Shown here: positions 1 to 8,278 of the stretch, piece by piece | Numbering within the stretch: the first letter of the stretch is position 1 | Layout: every line of letters starts with the position of its first letter | Source: Dehalococcoidia bacterium | GTDB lineage: Bacteria > Chloroflexota > Dehalococcoidia > Lucifugimonadales > Lucifugimonadaceae | DNA length: 34,242 bases | Direction of reading: 5' to 3' | Assembly: GCA_029940375.1 (NCBI GenBank) | Contig: JAPYUX010000002.1 | Location: 220,019 to 254,260, forward strand | Translations under genes and position numbers: made by a program | The notes under the pieces: generated by a model | The model's database searches: none | What the model saw: only the letters and a program-made list of their open reading frames with translations | What the model was told of the DNA's origin: nothing

Positions 1-1
1 T

Positions 2-43
2 GCAGAGGAACCAAATAAAGAAGAAAATAATAAAACGAATTAG
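2..43 (+). CDS. rplJ: C-terminal tail of ribosomal protein L10 (partial)
   Basis: Reading from base 2 gives 13 residues ending in TAG at 41-43: a polar, acidic tail (AEEPNKEENNKTN). L10 genes normally lie directly upstream of rplL, and L10 proteins often end in such an acidic tail. The stop codon overlaps the ribosome-binding site of rplL. Identity rests on position and composition only, because the conserved part of the protein lies outside the window. Confidence 0.6.
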   Translation, partial: AEEPNKEENNKTN

Positions 44-52
44 GAGGAAATT

Positions 53-433
53 ATGGCATTATCTAAGGAAGAATTGATTGAAGAAATCAAGAAGATGTCA
101 GTTTTAGATTTATCTGAAGTGGTCAAAGCTTTAGAAGAGGAATTCGGAGTAAGTGCTGCGGCACCAGTTGCTGTATCAGCACCAGCTGCTTCAGATGCAG
201 GAACAGCTGATGCTGAAGAAAAAACTGAATTCAATGTAACATTAAAGGAAATAGGAGCTAATAAAATATCTGTTATTAAGGCTGTGAGGGAAGTAACTTC
301 TTTAGGCTTAAAAGAAGCTAAGGATCTAGTTGAAGCGGCACCGAAACCTATAAAAGAAGGTATAGGTAAAGAAGAGGCCGATGAAATCAAGAGCAAAGTG
401 GAAACTTCCGGTGCTACTGTTGAGATTTCGTAA
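53..433 (+). CDS. rplL: 50S ribosomal protein L7/L12
   Basis: Stalk protein of the large ribosomal subunit. It binds L10 as dimers and recruits and stimulates translational GTPases such as EF-Tu and EF-G. The 126 residues show the family layout: an N-terminal dimerisation helix region (about 1-33), an Ala-rich flexible hinge (about 34-56), and the conserved C-terminal domain (about 57-126) with the [20 protein letters not shown] core. Length is normal. The start at ATG 53 follows a strong GGAGG site (43-47) overlapping the rplJ stop, so the two are translated from one transcript. The next gene is on the opposite strand two bases after the stop, so rpoB does not follow here, unlike in many bacteria. 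Confidence 0.97.
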   Translation: MALSKEELIEEIKKMSVLDLSEVVKALEEEFGVSAAAPVAVSAPAASDAGTADAEEKTEFNVTLKEIGANKISVIKAVREVTSLGLKEAKDLVEAAPKPIKEGIGKEEADEIKSKVETSGATVEIS

Positions 434-448
434 TTTAGAATAAATTAC
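430..448. terminator. Weak hairpin at the rplL / SDR convergent junction
   Basis: A perfect 7-base inverted repeat (GTAATTT, loop AGAAT, AAATTAC) spans the rplL stop codon and the 3' end of the convergent SDR gene. It could help end transcription in both directions, but it is AT-only apart from its ends and has no clear T-run. Function is a guess. Confidence 0.25.
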
Positions 449-1211
449 TTGATTGACCACCATCAACATTTAAACATGTTCCTAGAATCATACTTGCATT
501 TTTAGATGCAAGAAAACTTACTGTATCACCAATGGCTTCTGGGAAGCCAAATTTTCCCATTGGTAGGTTGTTTTGTATAAAAGTTTCTACATCTTTTTTA
601 GAATTATTTAATACAAATTTTTCCCAGCTTCCCTTGGCATGTTTTATAGAACCTGGGGCTATACAATTTGCAGTGACACCTGTCTTTGCAATATCCAGGG
701 CTGTATGTTTTGTTGCAGCTATTAAAGCTGCCTTAGCTGCCATATATGGAGCCGAACCACCATATTCCCTTCCATAGATGGATGCAATATTAATTATCCT
801 TCCCCATTTACTATTGATCATTTTAGGAAGAATTGATTTTGTTAATTCTATTGCTGACCATGTATTAAGTTCCATTACCTTTTGAAAATCTTCCAAATTA
901 GTCTCTATTAATGAAGAAGTTCCTAAGCTTCCACCAACATTATTAACCAATATATCAATGGATCCTAATTGTTTTTCTGTCTCTACGACAAGAGATTCTA
1001 GTTTTTTATTATCCGACAAATCAAAATTTATAGTACATATCTTCACGTGATATTTAGATAAAATTTTTTTAGCATTCTCTAGATCAGATTTGGCACGGGC
1101 ACATATAGCCAAATCAACTCCTTCTTTTGCTAATGAAACAGCAGATGCTAGACCTAATCCCCTAGATCCTCCTGTAATTAATGCTTTCTTTCCTTTAATA
1201 CCTAAATTCAT
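435..1211 (-). CDS. SDR-family NAD(P)-dependent oxidoreductase
   Basis: Classical short-chain dehydrogenase/reductase, expected to be a soluble NAD(P)H-dependent alcohol/ketone oxidoreductase with a Rossmann fold. The 258 residues are a typical length. Visible motifs are the cofactor motif TGGSRGLG (13-20), NNVGG (90-94), and a catalytic set consistent with Asn116, Ser144, Tyr156 and Lys160 (YMAAK). The end has the usual NVDGGQS segment. Substrate is not evident. FabG-like ketoacyl reductases share these motifs, but nothing nearby points to fatty acid synthesis. It is the last gene of a minus-strand group, 14 bases after the small Cys-rich protein gene, and converges on rplL. Confidence 0.93.
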   Translation of the reverse strand: MNLGIKGKKALITGGSRGLGLASAVSLAKEGVDLAICARAKSDLENAKKILSKYHVKICTINFDLSDNKKLESLVVETEKQLGSIDILVNNVGGSLGTSSLIETNLEDFQKVMELNTWSAIELTKSILPKMINSKWGRIINIASIYGREYGGSAPYMAAKAALIAATKHTALDIAKTGVTANCIAPGSIKHAKGSWEKFVLNNSKKDVETFIQNNLPMGKFGFPEAIGDTVSFLASKNASMILGTCLNVDGGQSSNLF

Positions 1212-1225
1212 TATTTCTAATTTAT

Positions 1226-1471
1226 TTATTTAGTACTTTTTTTGTCTTTATTTTTTTTCTTTGTAAAATCTGACTTTGAACCGTACCATGATGAAAATTC
1301 AATTGAATTTTTGAATTCCTTTATGGTACCACATTTTTTACACTTACCTTTAGAAATTGGACCATTAGGGGCGTCTATAACCCAATGACAAGATCCACCT
1401 TTAGCACATTTTGGAACTTCCTCAGAAGATTCTTCGTTGATATTTTTTTTGTTTGATTTATTTTGGACCAT
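1226..1471 (-). CDS. Small Cys-rich, probably zinc-binding protein of unknown function
   Basis: This 81-residue protein has a charged N-terminal tail, a central conserved-looking block and a Lys-rich C-terminal tail. The block contains Cys22, Cys28, His29, Cys44 and Cys47, with the second pair as GKCKKCG, which looks like a zinc ribbon or knuckle. The segment between the Cys pairs reads WVIDAPNGPISKG. I recall similar short hypothetical proteins in Chloroflexota and Actinobacteria but cannot verify this here. It lies between the histidine phosphatase (36 bases upstream) and the SDR (14 bases downstream), all on the minus strand, so it is probably cotranscribed. No partner or role is clear; a regulatory or nucleic-acid-binding role is only a guess. 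Confidence 0.75.
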   Translation of the reverse strand: MVQNKSNKKNINEESSEEVPKCAKGGSCHWVIDAPNGPISKGKCKKCGTIKEFKNSIEFSSWYGSKSDFTKKKNKDKKSTK

Positions 1472-1507
1472 TAATTAATATTAACACTTTTTATTGAATA
1501 ATATTCA

Positions 1508-2107
1508 TTATTTGAGATGCTGAGTGTCATTTAATTTTGTCAAAAGAGAATTATTAGAAATTTTGTAGGCTATTTCTGTTATGGAACAATTATCGAAATG
1601 AAAATTAACTATATTTTTCATTGGCATATTAAGAAAGCTTACAATTAAAGTTCTCAATAAACCTCCATGGGTAACAATAAGATAATCTCCTTGATTATCG
1701 TCATCATTTAATTTTGATATGAAACGTATTGATCTGTCTAACATATTTTGAAAAGATTCACCTTGAGGTGCTTTAAATTTTTCAGATCCTTGCACATACT
1801 TTTTTGTTAATTCGGGGAATTTTTTTTTTAAAACTAGGAATTTTTTGTTTTCCCAATTACCAAATGACATTTCTCTCAATAGTTTTGTTGTTGTAAATTT
1901 TTCTGTTATTTGATTAATAGTCATCTGACATCTGGTAAGGTCGCTCGACCAAGACTCAGTAATATCATAATTTTTTCGAATATATTCTCCTGTTTTTTGA
2001 GCCTGAACAATTCCTTTTTCATTTAAAGAGGTGTCAGTTTGTCCTTGAGTTCTACCACTAATATTAGAATTTGTTTGTCCGTGTCGAACTAAAATGATTT
2101 TTCTCAT
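1508..2107 (-). CDS. Histidine phosphatase family protein (phosphoglycerate mutase-like)
   Basis: Member of the branch 1 histidine phosphatase superfamily, which uses a phosphohistidine intermediate. The 199 residues begin with the catalytic LVRHGQTNSN motif (His9), carry SDLTRCQMT (the second phosphate-binding Arg), an acidic EMSFGNWE segment and a late VTHGG with the second catalytic His. The length matches the GpmB/CobC type, which includes cofactor-independent-looking mutases and alpha-ribazole phosphatase. No cobalamin genes lie nearby, so the substrate is open. It heads a three-gene minus-strand group with the small Cys-rich protein and the SDR. The Shine-Dalgarno signal upstream is weak. 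Confidence 0.92.
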   Translation of the reverse strand: MRKIILVRHGQTNSNISGRTQGQTDTSLNEKGIVQAQKTGEYIRKNYDITESWSSDLTRCQMTINQITEKFTTTKLLREMSFGNWENKKFLVLKKKFPELTKKYVQGSEKFKAPQGESFQNMLDRSIRFISKLNDDDNQGDYLIVTHGGLLRTLIVSFLNMPMKNIVNFHFDNCSITEIAYKISNNSLLTKLNDTQHLK

Positions 2108-2217
2108 ATTTTTCTTATAAATTCAAATTTAATCCTATATGTTGCCCTTGTTATTAAATCTATTTTCATGCAAATGCAATTATTGTTGTATAAAGTGAAA
2201 TAACAAGATTAACATTA

Positions 2218-2246
2218 TTGAAACTTCTAAATAAAAGCTATATTAT
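2218..2246 (+). promoter_or_regulatory. Predicted sigma-70-type promoter for the ABC transporter operon
   Basis: TTGAAA (2218-2223), a 17-base spacer and TATTAT (2241-2246) are each one base from the consensus boxes. Predicted transcription start is about 2253, roughly 107 bases before the chosen start codon. An inverted repeat follows at once. Confidence 0.5.
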
Positions 2247-2256
2247 TTTGGATGTA

Positions 2257-2282
2257 TTTTAGTTATAACTCAATAACTAAAA
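2257..2282. promoter_or_regulatory. Perfect 10-base inverted repeat, candidate operator
   Basis: TTTTAGTTAT and ATAACTAAAA flank a 6-base centre (AACTCA). The element begins about four bases after the predicted transcription start, a usual place for a repressor site of TetR or MarR type. It could instead form a 5' UTR hairpin. No regulator gene is adjacent. Confidence 0.45.
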
Positions 2283-2359
2283 CGTTATTAATTATCTAGT
2301 GTTTTATTACAATAATAATTTATACTTTAAGAGGTTTGTTTTTATTTAGGAATAGTACA

Positions 2360-3037
2360 ATGTCAGAAATAGTTATTTCAACTGAAAATTTGCATAAATC
2401 TTATGTTAGTAAAGATATTGAAGTTCATGCTTTAAAGGGCGTACAATTATCAATACAAAAAGGAGAGATAATAGGAGTAATGGGCCCTAGCGGGTGTGGA
2501 AAAACTACTCTATTAAATTGCCTTTCTGGATTAGATTCAATTGACGATGGCCATATTTCAATTCAAGGTAAATCATTAGTAGATTTAAACGACGATCAAT
2601 TGAGTGAATTCAGGGCAAAAAAAATGGGATTTGTGTTTCAAACATATAATCTTTTACCAGTATTAACTGCTGTAGAAAATGTTGAATTACCTTTATTAGT
2701 GTCAGGCTATTCAAGTAAAGAAGCAAGAAAAAAATCAATTGAAACACTAAAAGTAGTTGGTTTGGAGCAATGGAAACATCATTTACCAGGTCAATTATCA
2801 GGTGGTCAATCTCAAAGAGTTACTTTAGCAAGAGCACTTGTAAACGACCCAGCTATAATTTGGGCAGATGAACCAACTGGTAATTTAGATAGTACAAACG
2901 AGAAAGAAATAATGGATCTTCTTATACATTTAAACAAAATTAATAATCAGACTTTTGTTATAGTTACTCATTCAGATTATGTTGGTAGTCGAACTAATAG
3001 AATAATTAAAATGCATGATGGAGAAATAGTAGATTAA
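2360..3037 (+). CDS. ABC transporter ATP-binding protein, LolD/MacB type
   Basis: ATPase subunit that powers the FtsX-type permease encoded 5 bases downstream. From ATG 2360 it has 225 residues. Motifs are Walker A GPSGCGKTT (42-50), the Q-loop Gln94, signature LSGGQSQR (146-153), Walker B with Asp170-Glu171, and the NLDS D-loop. A TTG at 2336 would add 8 residues, but its AAGAGG site sits only one base away. The ATG has AGGAA about 7 bases upstream and gives the family's usual N-terminus, so ATG is preferred. MacB/LolD-type systems move lipoproteins, peptides or drugs, or drive envelope processes, without classic substrate transport. The substrate here is unknown. Confidence 0.93.
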   Translation: MSEIVISTENLHKSYVSKDIEVHALKGVQLSIQKGEIIGVMGPSGCGKTTLLNCLSGLDSIDDGHISIQGKSLVDLNDDQLSEFRAKKMGFVFQTYNLLPVLTAVENVELPLLVSGYSSKEARKKSIETLKVVGLEQWKHHLPGQLSGGQSQRVTLARALVNDPAIIWADEPTGNLDSTNEKEIMDLLIHLNKINNQTFVIVTHSDYVGSRTNRIIKMHDGEIVD

Positions 3038-3042
3038 TTATT

Positions 3043-6000
3043 ATGGAAAAAATCTTTGGAATTCCAGCTACTGAACTCTCTATAACCCTAACTAGCTTAG
3101 TATTAATATTTGGCATAATTATCTCTTTTTTAGCTATCAGAAAACCAATTCTTTTTAACATGGGAACTAGGAATATACCAAGAAGAAAAAATCAGAGTCT
3201 TTTAATTATTGTTGGATTAATGCTCAGTACAATTATAATCTCTACTTCATTAGGGATTGGAGATACAGTTAGGCATTCAATAAGATATGTATCTATTGAT
3301 TATTTAGGTAACATTGATCAAATAGTTAAGGGCCCAGGCAAGCAACTTTTTGGTATTGAATATATTACTAATGATGATTTTCTTGAGATTTATAAAGTTG
3401 CTTCAAAAGAAGAAAAAATTGATGGAATTATGCCTAATATAGAAATAAGGCTTCCTGTTTCTAACCCTGAGAAGGATGAAGCAGATCCTCAGATGAGAAT
3501 AAGAGGATTTGATTATGATTACATAGATGGATTCAATTTAAAAAATATGGATGGTGAAAATATTTCCACTGATAATTTATCTTCATCGGAAGTATTCATA
3601 AATGAAGAAGTAAACAAGAATATTGGAGCAGAAAAAAACTCAAATATTGCTATTTATTTTCCTAATGGAAGATATGAATTTAAAGTAATTGATATAGTAA
3701 AAAATGGAGGATTGTCAGGCGGAGGTGGAAGATCGGTAATTATCTTTGACCTAAATGTTTTACAATCACTTTTGATGCAACCTAATTCTATGACATCTGT
3801 TTATATCTCCAATGTAGGAGGAGTTGAAGATTCAGTAGAATATTCTGACGAAATAACTAAAAAATTAAGACTGGAATTTACTAAATATCAAACTGCACAA
3901 GCTATTTTAGATGTTATAAAAGATGATCAAATTAGAAAAATTATAAAAGATGAATCAAATGAACTTCTATCAACAAGTAAAGAATTATCTGAATCATTAT
4001 TAATCATCAGCGAAGAATCTTCAAAATCGGAGCCTTCTGATGAATTTATAAATAAAATAAGTGATTCAATAAATCTATTTACGATAATTAGTCTATTAGA
4101 AGAAAACAACAAATCTGAAGAAGGATTTTTACTTCTAAAATATTCTAATGATTTAGTTATTTATAGGGTAGATGATGAGAAAAAATGGTCATTAGATTTG
4201 GCTGAAGCAGTAGCGTCTGGTATCACAACTATTTTTTCTATTTTTGGATCGTTTTCTATTATGGTTGGGTTATTACTTATTTTCTTAGTTTTTGTTTTAC
4301 TTGCATCAGCTAGATCTGTTGAGTTAGGAATGGCTAGAGCTGTTGGCCTTAAAAGGCAACATTTAATACAACTTTTTACTTACGAAGGTACAATTTATGC
4401 TTTTATAGCAGCTTTAGCTGGAACAGTAATAGGAATTCTTCTTAGTTTTGGAATCATATTAATTGTTCAAGATCTAATAGATACAGATGATTTTACTATT
4501 AGACCAAAATTCACGTTTATATCAGCCTTGATTTCGTTTAGTGCAGGAATGACTCTAACATTCATTACGGTCATTATTTCTGCATATAGAGTAAGTAATT
4601 TGAATATAGTTGTTGCAATAAGGGGTTTAAAAGAAGAATTTGTAAAGGAAAAAAATATAACAATTAGAAATAAATTTATAAATTTTGTTTCTTCATTATT
4701 CCTTCCTATATCGCTTATATACCAAAGTGTCATAAATAAAAAATATATATATAGAAATATTTTATTAGTCATATTATTTACACTAGGGATTTTTGTAAAT
4801 ATTCCTTTTATTGCAGGGAATTTACCGACTCCAATTGTTATTTTTTTGAGAATTCCTTTAATTGTTTGGCCTATTTGGATTATCTTTCACCTCTATAAAC
4901 TATTTGATAGATACATAGTTTTTGTGATTTTCATTTTATCAATAGGATTGATTTTTTATTCACTTTCTTCTATGACCTACGCTAGTTTTATTGTGGGCTG
5001 TTCACTATTGCTTTTGTGTCTAGGATATGTAATTAAATTTATTTTGAATAAATTTATTTCAAACTCTGAAAATTCAAGTCAGATTTCTGGTACAATCCAA
5101 TCTGGCTTGTTATTAGCTTTCTTATTTTTACCTTTCGAATTTTTCACACCAATTACAGGTGATCTATCACAGCCTGGACCATGGTTTTGGCCATTATCTG
5201 GAGCTGCACAAACAGCTTCAGCTGTGTGGCTTCTCATGAGTAATTCTAGAATTTTAGTTTCTATCTTGAATTTCTTTCTTTCTCCATTTTCAGGGTTGAA
5301 AGCAGTAACTAAAACCGCCATAAGTTATCCAATGGCATCTAAATTTAGAACGGGGTTAACAATTTCTATGTTTGCATTAATTATTTTTACTTTAGTAATA
5401 TTTTCAATCTTAAATAATATTGGAGACGTAGCAACTGAGCAACCAGATAGAGTAACAGGAGGTTTTGACATCTTAGGTACAATTGATGATGAATTGCCAA
5501 TAGACAATATAGAGAATGATTTAGATTCTAATAATATTTTAATGGTTGCAAAATCATCAAATGTAAAAATAGACGCTAAAGAATCAAAAGGATATACTAA
5601 CACAACCTATAAGCCTGCCAATATGATTTTTGTTGATGAAAATTTTATGATGAATAATAAATGGAAATTTAAATATTTTGATACAAATTATGGTGCAAAT
5701 GAAAAAGAGATTTGGGAAATAGCAAGTAAAAATGATAATTTAATCATAGCTAATGCTAATATTTTAGAAGATGATGGACCATTTGGGCCACCTGATAGAA
5801 GTTTCAAAACTTCAATGGTGGATGATGATATTACTGATAAATATTTAGAGGCATTTAATGTAAATGTTAAGCTAAGAGGAAATGAAGATACTGGACAAGA
5901 AAAGATAGTAATAGCAATTATTGAGAGTTTAGCTAATTCTCTTGATTTTAATTCTTCATCTAGTTTTTATATATCTATGACCGCTGCTGAATCCTTTATA

Positions 6001-6558
6001 GGCACTACTCCGCCAGTAAATAAATACTATTTTAAATTGTCTGATAAAACTCAAGCATCCAGAATAGCTAAAAATTTGCAGAATCAATTTTTAGCTAATG
6101 GAATGAATGCTATAAGCTTATACGATCAAATTGTAACAAATAGAAAAAATCAAAATGCTTTTAATAAACTCTTTCAAGGATTTAGTAGTTTGGGACTTGT
6201 AGTAGGTGTTGCGGCAATAGGTGTACTTACTGTTCGAGCAGTCGTTGAAAGAAGACAATCTATAGGAGTACTTAGAGCAATCGGTTTTAGATCAAGTATG
6301 ATCAGAACACAGTTTTTGATTGAATCAACTTTTGTAACTTTTCTTGGAGTTATATTAGGTGTTCTTTTAGGGACTTGGCAATCTTGGAATATTTTTTTAG
6401 AAATAACCAAAGAAATTGAAGGAGCAAGTTTTGTTTTTCCATGGTTAAATATCGGAATTTTTGTTGGAATTACGATTTTGGCTTCTATTGTAGCTAGTAT
6501 TATACCTTCCAATGAAGCCAGCAAAATATATCCTGCTGAAGCTTTAAGATATGAATAA
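3043..6558 (+). CDS. Very large FtsX/MacB-type ABC permease
   Basis: Membrane partner of the preceding ATPase, in the same operon. At 1171 residues it is far longer than a single FtsX/MacB permease (about 400) and looks like two permease units plus an extra membrane block. An N-terminal region has two helices (about 12-33 and 50-72) and a long extracytoplasmic MacB_PCD-like part. The first FtsX domain is at about 390-533, with the VELGMARAVGLKR coupling motif. A helix-rich block spans about 547-755, a helix at about 770-790 leads into a second large soluble domain, and the last FtsX domain is at about 1045-1171 with RRQSIGVLRAIGFR. This resembles the fused permeases common in Gram-positive-like phyla. 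Cargo is unknown. It ends 12 bases from the convergent MobA-like gene. Confidence 0.9.
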   Translation: MEKIFGIPATELSITLTSLVLIFGIIISFLAIRKPILFNMGTRNIPRRKNQSLLIIVGLMLSTIIISTSLGIGDTVRHSIRYVSIDYLGNIDQIVKGPGKQLFGIEYITNDDFLEIYKVASKEEKIDGIMPNIEIRLPVSNPEKDEADPQMRIRGFDYDYIDGFNLKNMDGENISTDNLSSSEVFINEEVNKNIGAEKNSNIAIYFPNGRYEFKVIDIVKNGGLSGGGGRSVIIFDLNVLQSLLMQPNSMTSVYISNVGGVEDSVEYSDEITKKLRLEFTKYQTAQAILDVIKDDQIRKIIKDESNELLSTSKELSESLLIISEESSKSEPSDEFINKISDSINLFTIISLLEENNKSEEGFLLLKYSNDLVIYRVDDEKKWSLDLAEAVASGITTIFSIFGSFSIMVGLLLIFLVFVLLASARSVELGMARAVGLKRQHLIQLFTYEGTIYAFIAALAGTVIGILLSFGIILIVQDLIDTDDFTIRPKFTFISALISFSAGMTLTFITVIISAYRVSNLNIVVAIRGLKEEFVKEKNITIRNKFINFVSSLFLPISLIYQSVINKKYIYRNILLVILFTLGIFVNIPFIAGNLPTPIVIFLRIPLIVWPIWIIFHLYKLFDRYIVFVIFILSIGLIFYSLSSMTYASFIVGCSLLLLCLGYVIKFILNKFISNSENSSQISGTIQSGLLLAFLFLPFEFFTPITGDLSQPGPWFWPLSGAAQTASAVWLLMSNSRILVSILNFFLSPFSGLKAVTKTAISYPMASKFRTGLTISMFALIIFTLVIFSILNNIGDVATEQPDRVTGGFDILGTIDDELPIDNIENDLDSNNILMVAKSSNVKIDAKESKGYTNTTYKPANMIFVDENFMMNNKWKFKYFDTNYGANEKEIWEIASKNDNLIIANANILEDDGPFGPPDRSFKTSMVDDDITDKYLEAFNVNVKLRGNEDTGQEKIVIAIIESLANSLDFNSSSSFYISMTAAESFIGTTPPVNKYYFKLSDKTQASRIAKNLQNQFLANGMNAISLYDQIVTNRKNQNAFNKLFQGFSSLGLVVGVAAIGVLTVRAVVERRQSIGVLRAIGFRSSMIRTQFLIESTFVTFLGVILGVLLGTWQSWNIFLEITKEIEGASFVFPWLNIGIFVGITILASIVASIIPSNEASKIYPAEALRYE

Positions 6559-6570
6559 AAAGATTTGATT

Positions 6571-7188
6571 TTATGTAAAAAATTTATTATTTGCTTTAGA
6601 TAAATCCTCAATTGTATCTATATCAAACAGACTGTTTTTATAAGATTTTTTTAAATTATTATATTCAATCATCTTTTTACTTATATTTTTATTTTCTTGA
6701 ATTATTTTATTAGTTGAAAAAATCGATTTTGTTTGCAAATATTTTCTTAGAACCGTTTCCCATTGAGTTTTTAAATATATTGCATGTAAAGGATTTATAC
6801 CTTTATCATACTTAATAAAAACAGATCTTTTGTTCTTAGATAAATTTAACATAAATAAAATAAAATCTTTGGAAAGGAAAGGATAATCCGATCCAATAAT
6901 AAAAACCTCATTATTTTTTGAATTTTTTAAACCTGAATAAATTGCCGCTAAGGGGCCAATATTTTCTTCAGAATCTTCAATAATCTCCATACCAAGATCT
7001 TTGCCTAGTTTGGTTATAGAATCATTTTGATTTTTTCGTACCACTAATAAAATTTGAGAAAAAATTTCTTTTATAGAATTATTTATTCGTATTAGTATTT
7101 TTTCCCCCCTCACATTTATAAGAGGTTTTAACATATTTATTCTTTTATTAGAGCCTCCAGCTAGGATTATCGCTGTTTTATTTTCCAT
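6571..7188 (-). CDS. mobA: Molybdenum cofactor guanylyltransferase-like protein (MobA family)
   Basis: Nucleotidyltransferase of the MobA/MobA-like fold. MobA attaches GMP to molybdopterin to make the bis-MGD form. The 205 residues contain the LAGGSNKR nucleotide loop (9-16) with KPL at 21-23, GPLAAI (78-83), and GSDYPFL (99-105), whose Asp101 fits the metal-binding position of the usual CDMPF motif. The variant spelling of that motif and the low overall conservation mean a related transferase, such as an MocA-type cytidylyltransferase, is possible. No other Moco synthesis gene is in the window, but a MOSC-domain gene lies 4 kb away. It starts 55 bases from, and diverges from, the cyclophilin-like gene. 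Confidence 0.78.
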   Translation of the reverse strand: MENKTAIILAGGSNKRINMLKPLINVRGEKILIRINNSIKEIFSQILLVVRKNQNDSITKLGKDLGMEIIEDSEENIGPLAAIYSGLKNSKNNEVFIIGSDYPFLSKDFILFMLNLSKNKRSVFIKYDKGINPLHAIYLKTQWETVLRKYLQTKSIFSTNKIIQENKNISKKMIEYNNLKKSYKNSLFDIDTIEDLSKANNKFFT

Positions 7189-7243
7189 TTTTTATTATCA
7201 TTTAAAAATTAAACTTTTAATTATTATATTTTATGAAGGTCCA

Positions 7244-7615
7244 ATGAGCGATATAATTTTTGATTTTGGACATTTCCAAATACAAGCTAGACTTAATGAT
7301 TCACCAACCTCTAAAGCTTTGCTAGACATTTTACCAATAGAAGGCTCTGCACAAACATGGGGAGAAGAGATATACTTTTCAACCGATGTTGATATCGATG
7401 AAGATGAATGGGCAAAAGAAACTGTTGAGTTAGGAGATATAGCATTTTGGCCTCCTGATAAAGCATTATGTTTATTCTTTGGACCTACTCCTATAAGTAG
7501 CACAGGAGAAATAAGACCCGCATCTTCAACCAATATCATGGGAAAATTACTAGGTGATCTAGAAATTCTGAAATCTGTTAATTCTGGATCTCTAATTAAG
7601 GTTGATTTAAAATAA
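7244..7615 (+). CDS. Cyclophilin-like protein (TM1367-type family)
   Basis: This 123-residue protein matches my memory of the small cyclophilin-like fold family typified by TM1367: an ARLNDSPTSKALLDILPIEG segment near residue 15, a WGEEIYF strand, then VELGDIAFWPPDKALCLFFGPTP. These proteins resemble cyclophilin in fold but lack demonstrated prolyl isomerase function, and their role is unsettled. Its stop codon touches the start codon of tenA (TAA at 7613-7615, ATG at 7616), so translation of the two is probably coupled. It is the first gene of a three-gene cassette with TenA and a bicupin, which suggests a shared catabolic or salvage role. Confidence 0.85.
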   Translation: MSDIIFDFGHFQIQARLNDSPTSKALLDILPIEGSAQTWGEEIYFSTDVDIDEDEWAKETVELGDIAFWPPDKALCLFFGPTPISSTGEIRPASSTNIMGKLLGDLEILKSVNSGSLIKVDLK

Positions 7616-8278
7616 ATGTTGTTATCTGAAAAATTAAAGAAAACCAATTTAGAACTATGGGATAAAACTCACATAAGGCATCCTTTTGTAACTTCTATTA
7701 AAGACGGTTCTTTAACTATTAATAAATTTAGATATTATATGATACAAGATTACAAATTTTTGATTGAATACTGCAAAGTAATAGCCATAGCTATATCTAA
7801 ATCTGAAAAACTACCAACTATGTCTTATTGGTCAAAACTTTTAGATGAAACCTTAAATTCAGAAATGAAAATTCACGAAGATTTTTGTAAAGATTTTGGG
7901 ATTGATAATTATGAATTATTTGATTCAGAAATGAGTTATGAAACAAACGCATATTGTAATCATCTTTTAACCATTGCATATAAATACGATATTAATATCA
8001 TTGCATGTTCACTTTTGCCATGCCAGTGGGGCTATGACAATATAGGTAGGGAATTGGGAAAGGAAAATACAGCAAAAAAGGGATCTTTTCACTTGAGATG
8101 GATAAATTCTTATAATAATCTTGAATATCACAACGCCACTGAATGGCTAAAAAATTTTGTAGATTCTTCAGAAAAAAAGATTAATGCAGAATTAGCACAT
8201 AAGGTATTTAAAGATTCCTTAGAATTTGAGTATTTTTTTTGGGAAAGAGCTTGGAAAGAAAATAATGAGGAAGAATAA
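7616..8278 (+). CDS. tenA: TenA/thiaminase II family protein
   Basis: TenA proteins hydrolyse aminopyrimidine products of thiamin breakdown and feed them back to thiamin synthesis. The fold is all-helical and usually tetrameric. The 220 residues contain Asp45 in QDYKFL, the nucleophile-type Cys136 in LLPCQWGYDNIG, and Glu205 in the C-terminal EYFFWERAW segment. These correspond to the key positions of the Bacillus enzyme as I recall them. Length is normal for the family. No other thiamin gene is in the window. The gene is butt-joined on both sides, so the cassette is likely translated as a unit. Some TenA-like proteins act on other amines, so the substrate is not certain. Confidence 0.9.
   Translation: MLLSEKLKKTNLELWDKTHIRHPFVTSIKDGSLTINKFRYYMIQDYKFLIEYCKVIAIAISKSEKLPTMSYWSKLLDETLNSEMKIHEDFCKDFGIDNYELFDSEMSYETNAYCNHLLTIAYKYDINIIACSLLPCQWGYDNIGRELGKENTAKKGSFHLRWINSYNNLEYHNATEWLKNFVDSSEKKINAELAHKVFKDSLEFEYFFWERAWKENNEEE

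Noticed and set aside
40-396. Minus-strand frame across rplL
   Set aside because: It is an antisense shadow of a highly conserved gene with biased codons and has no family features.
2336-2359. TTG start 8 codons before the ABC ATPase ATG
   Set aside because: AAGAGG is only one base from this TTG, and the added residues do not resemble the family. The ATG has its own well-placed AGGAA.
6174-6611. Minus-strand frame across the end of the FtsX permease
   Set aside because: It overlaps the conserved C-terminal FtsX domain and the end of the MobA-like gene, and is hydrophobic only because it mirrors them.
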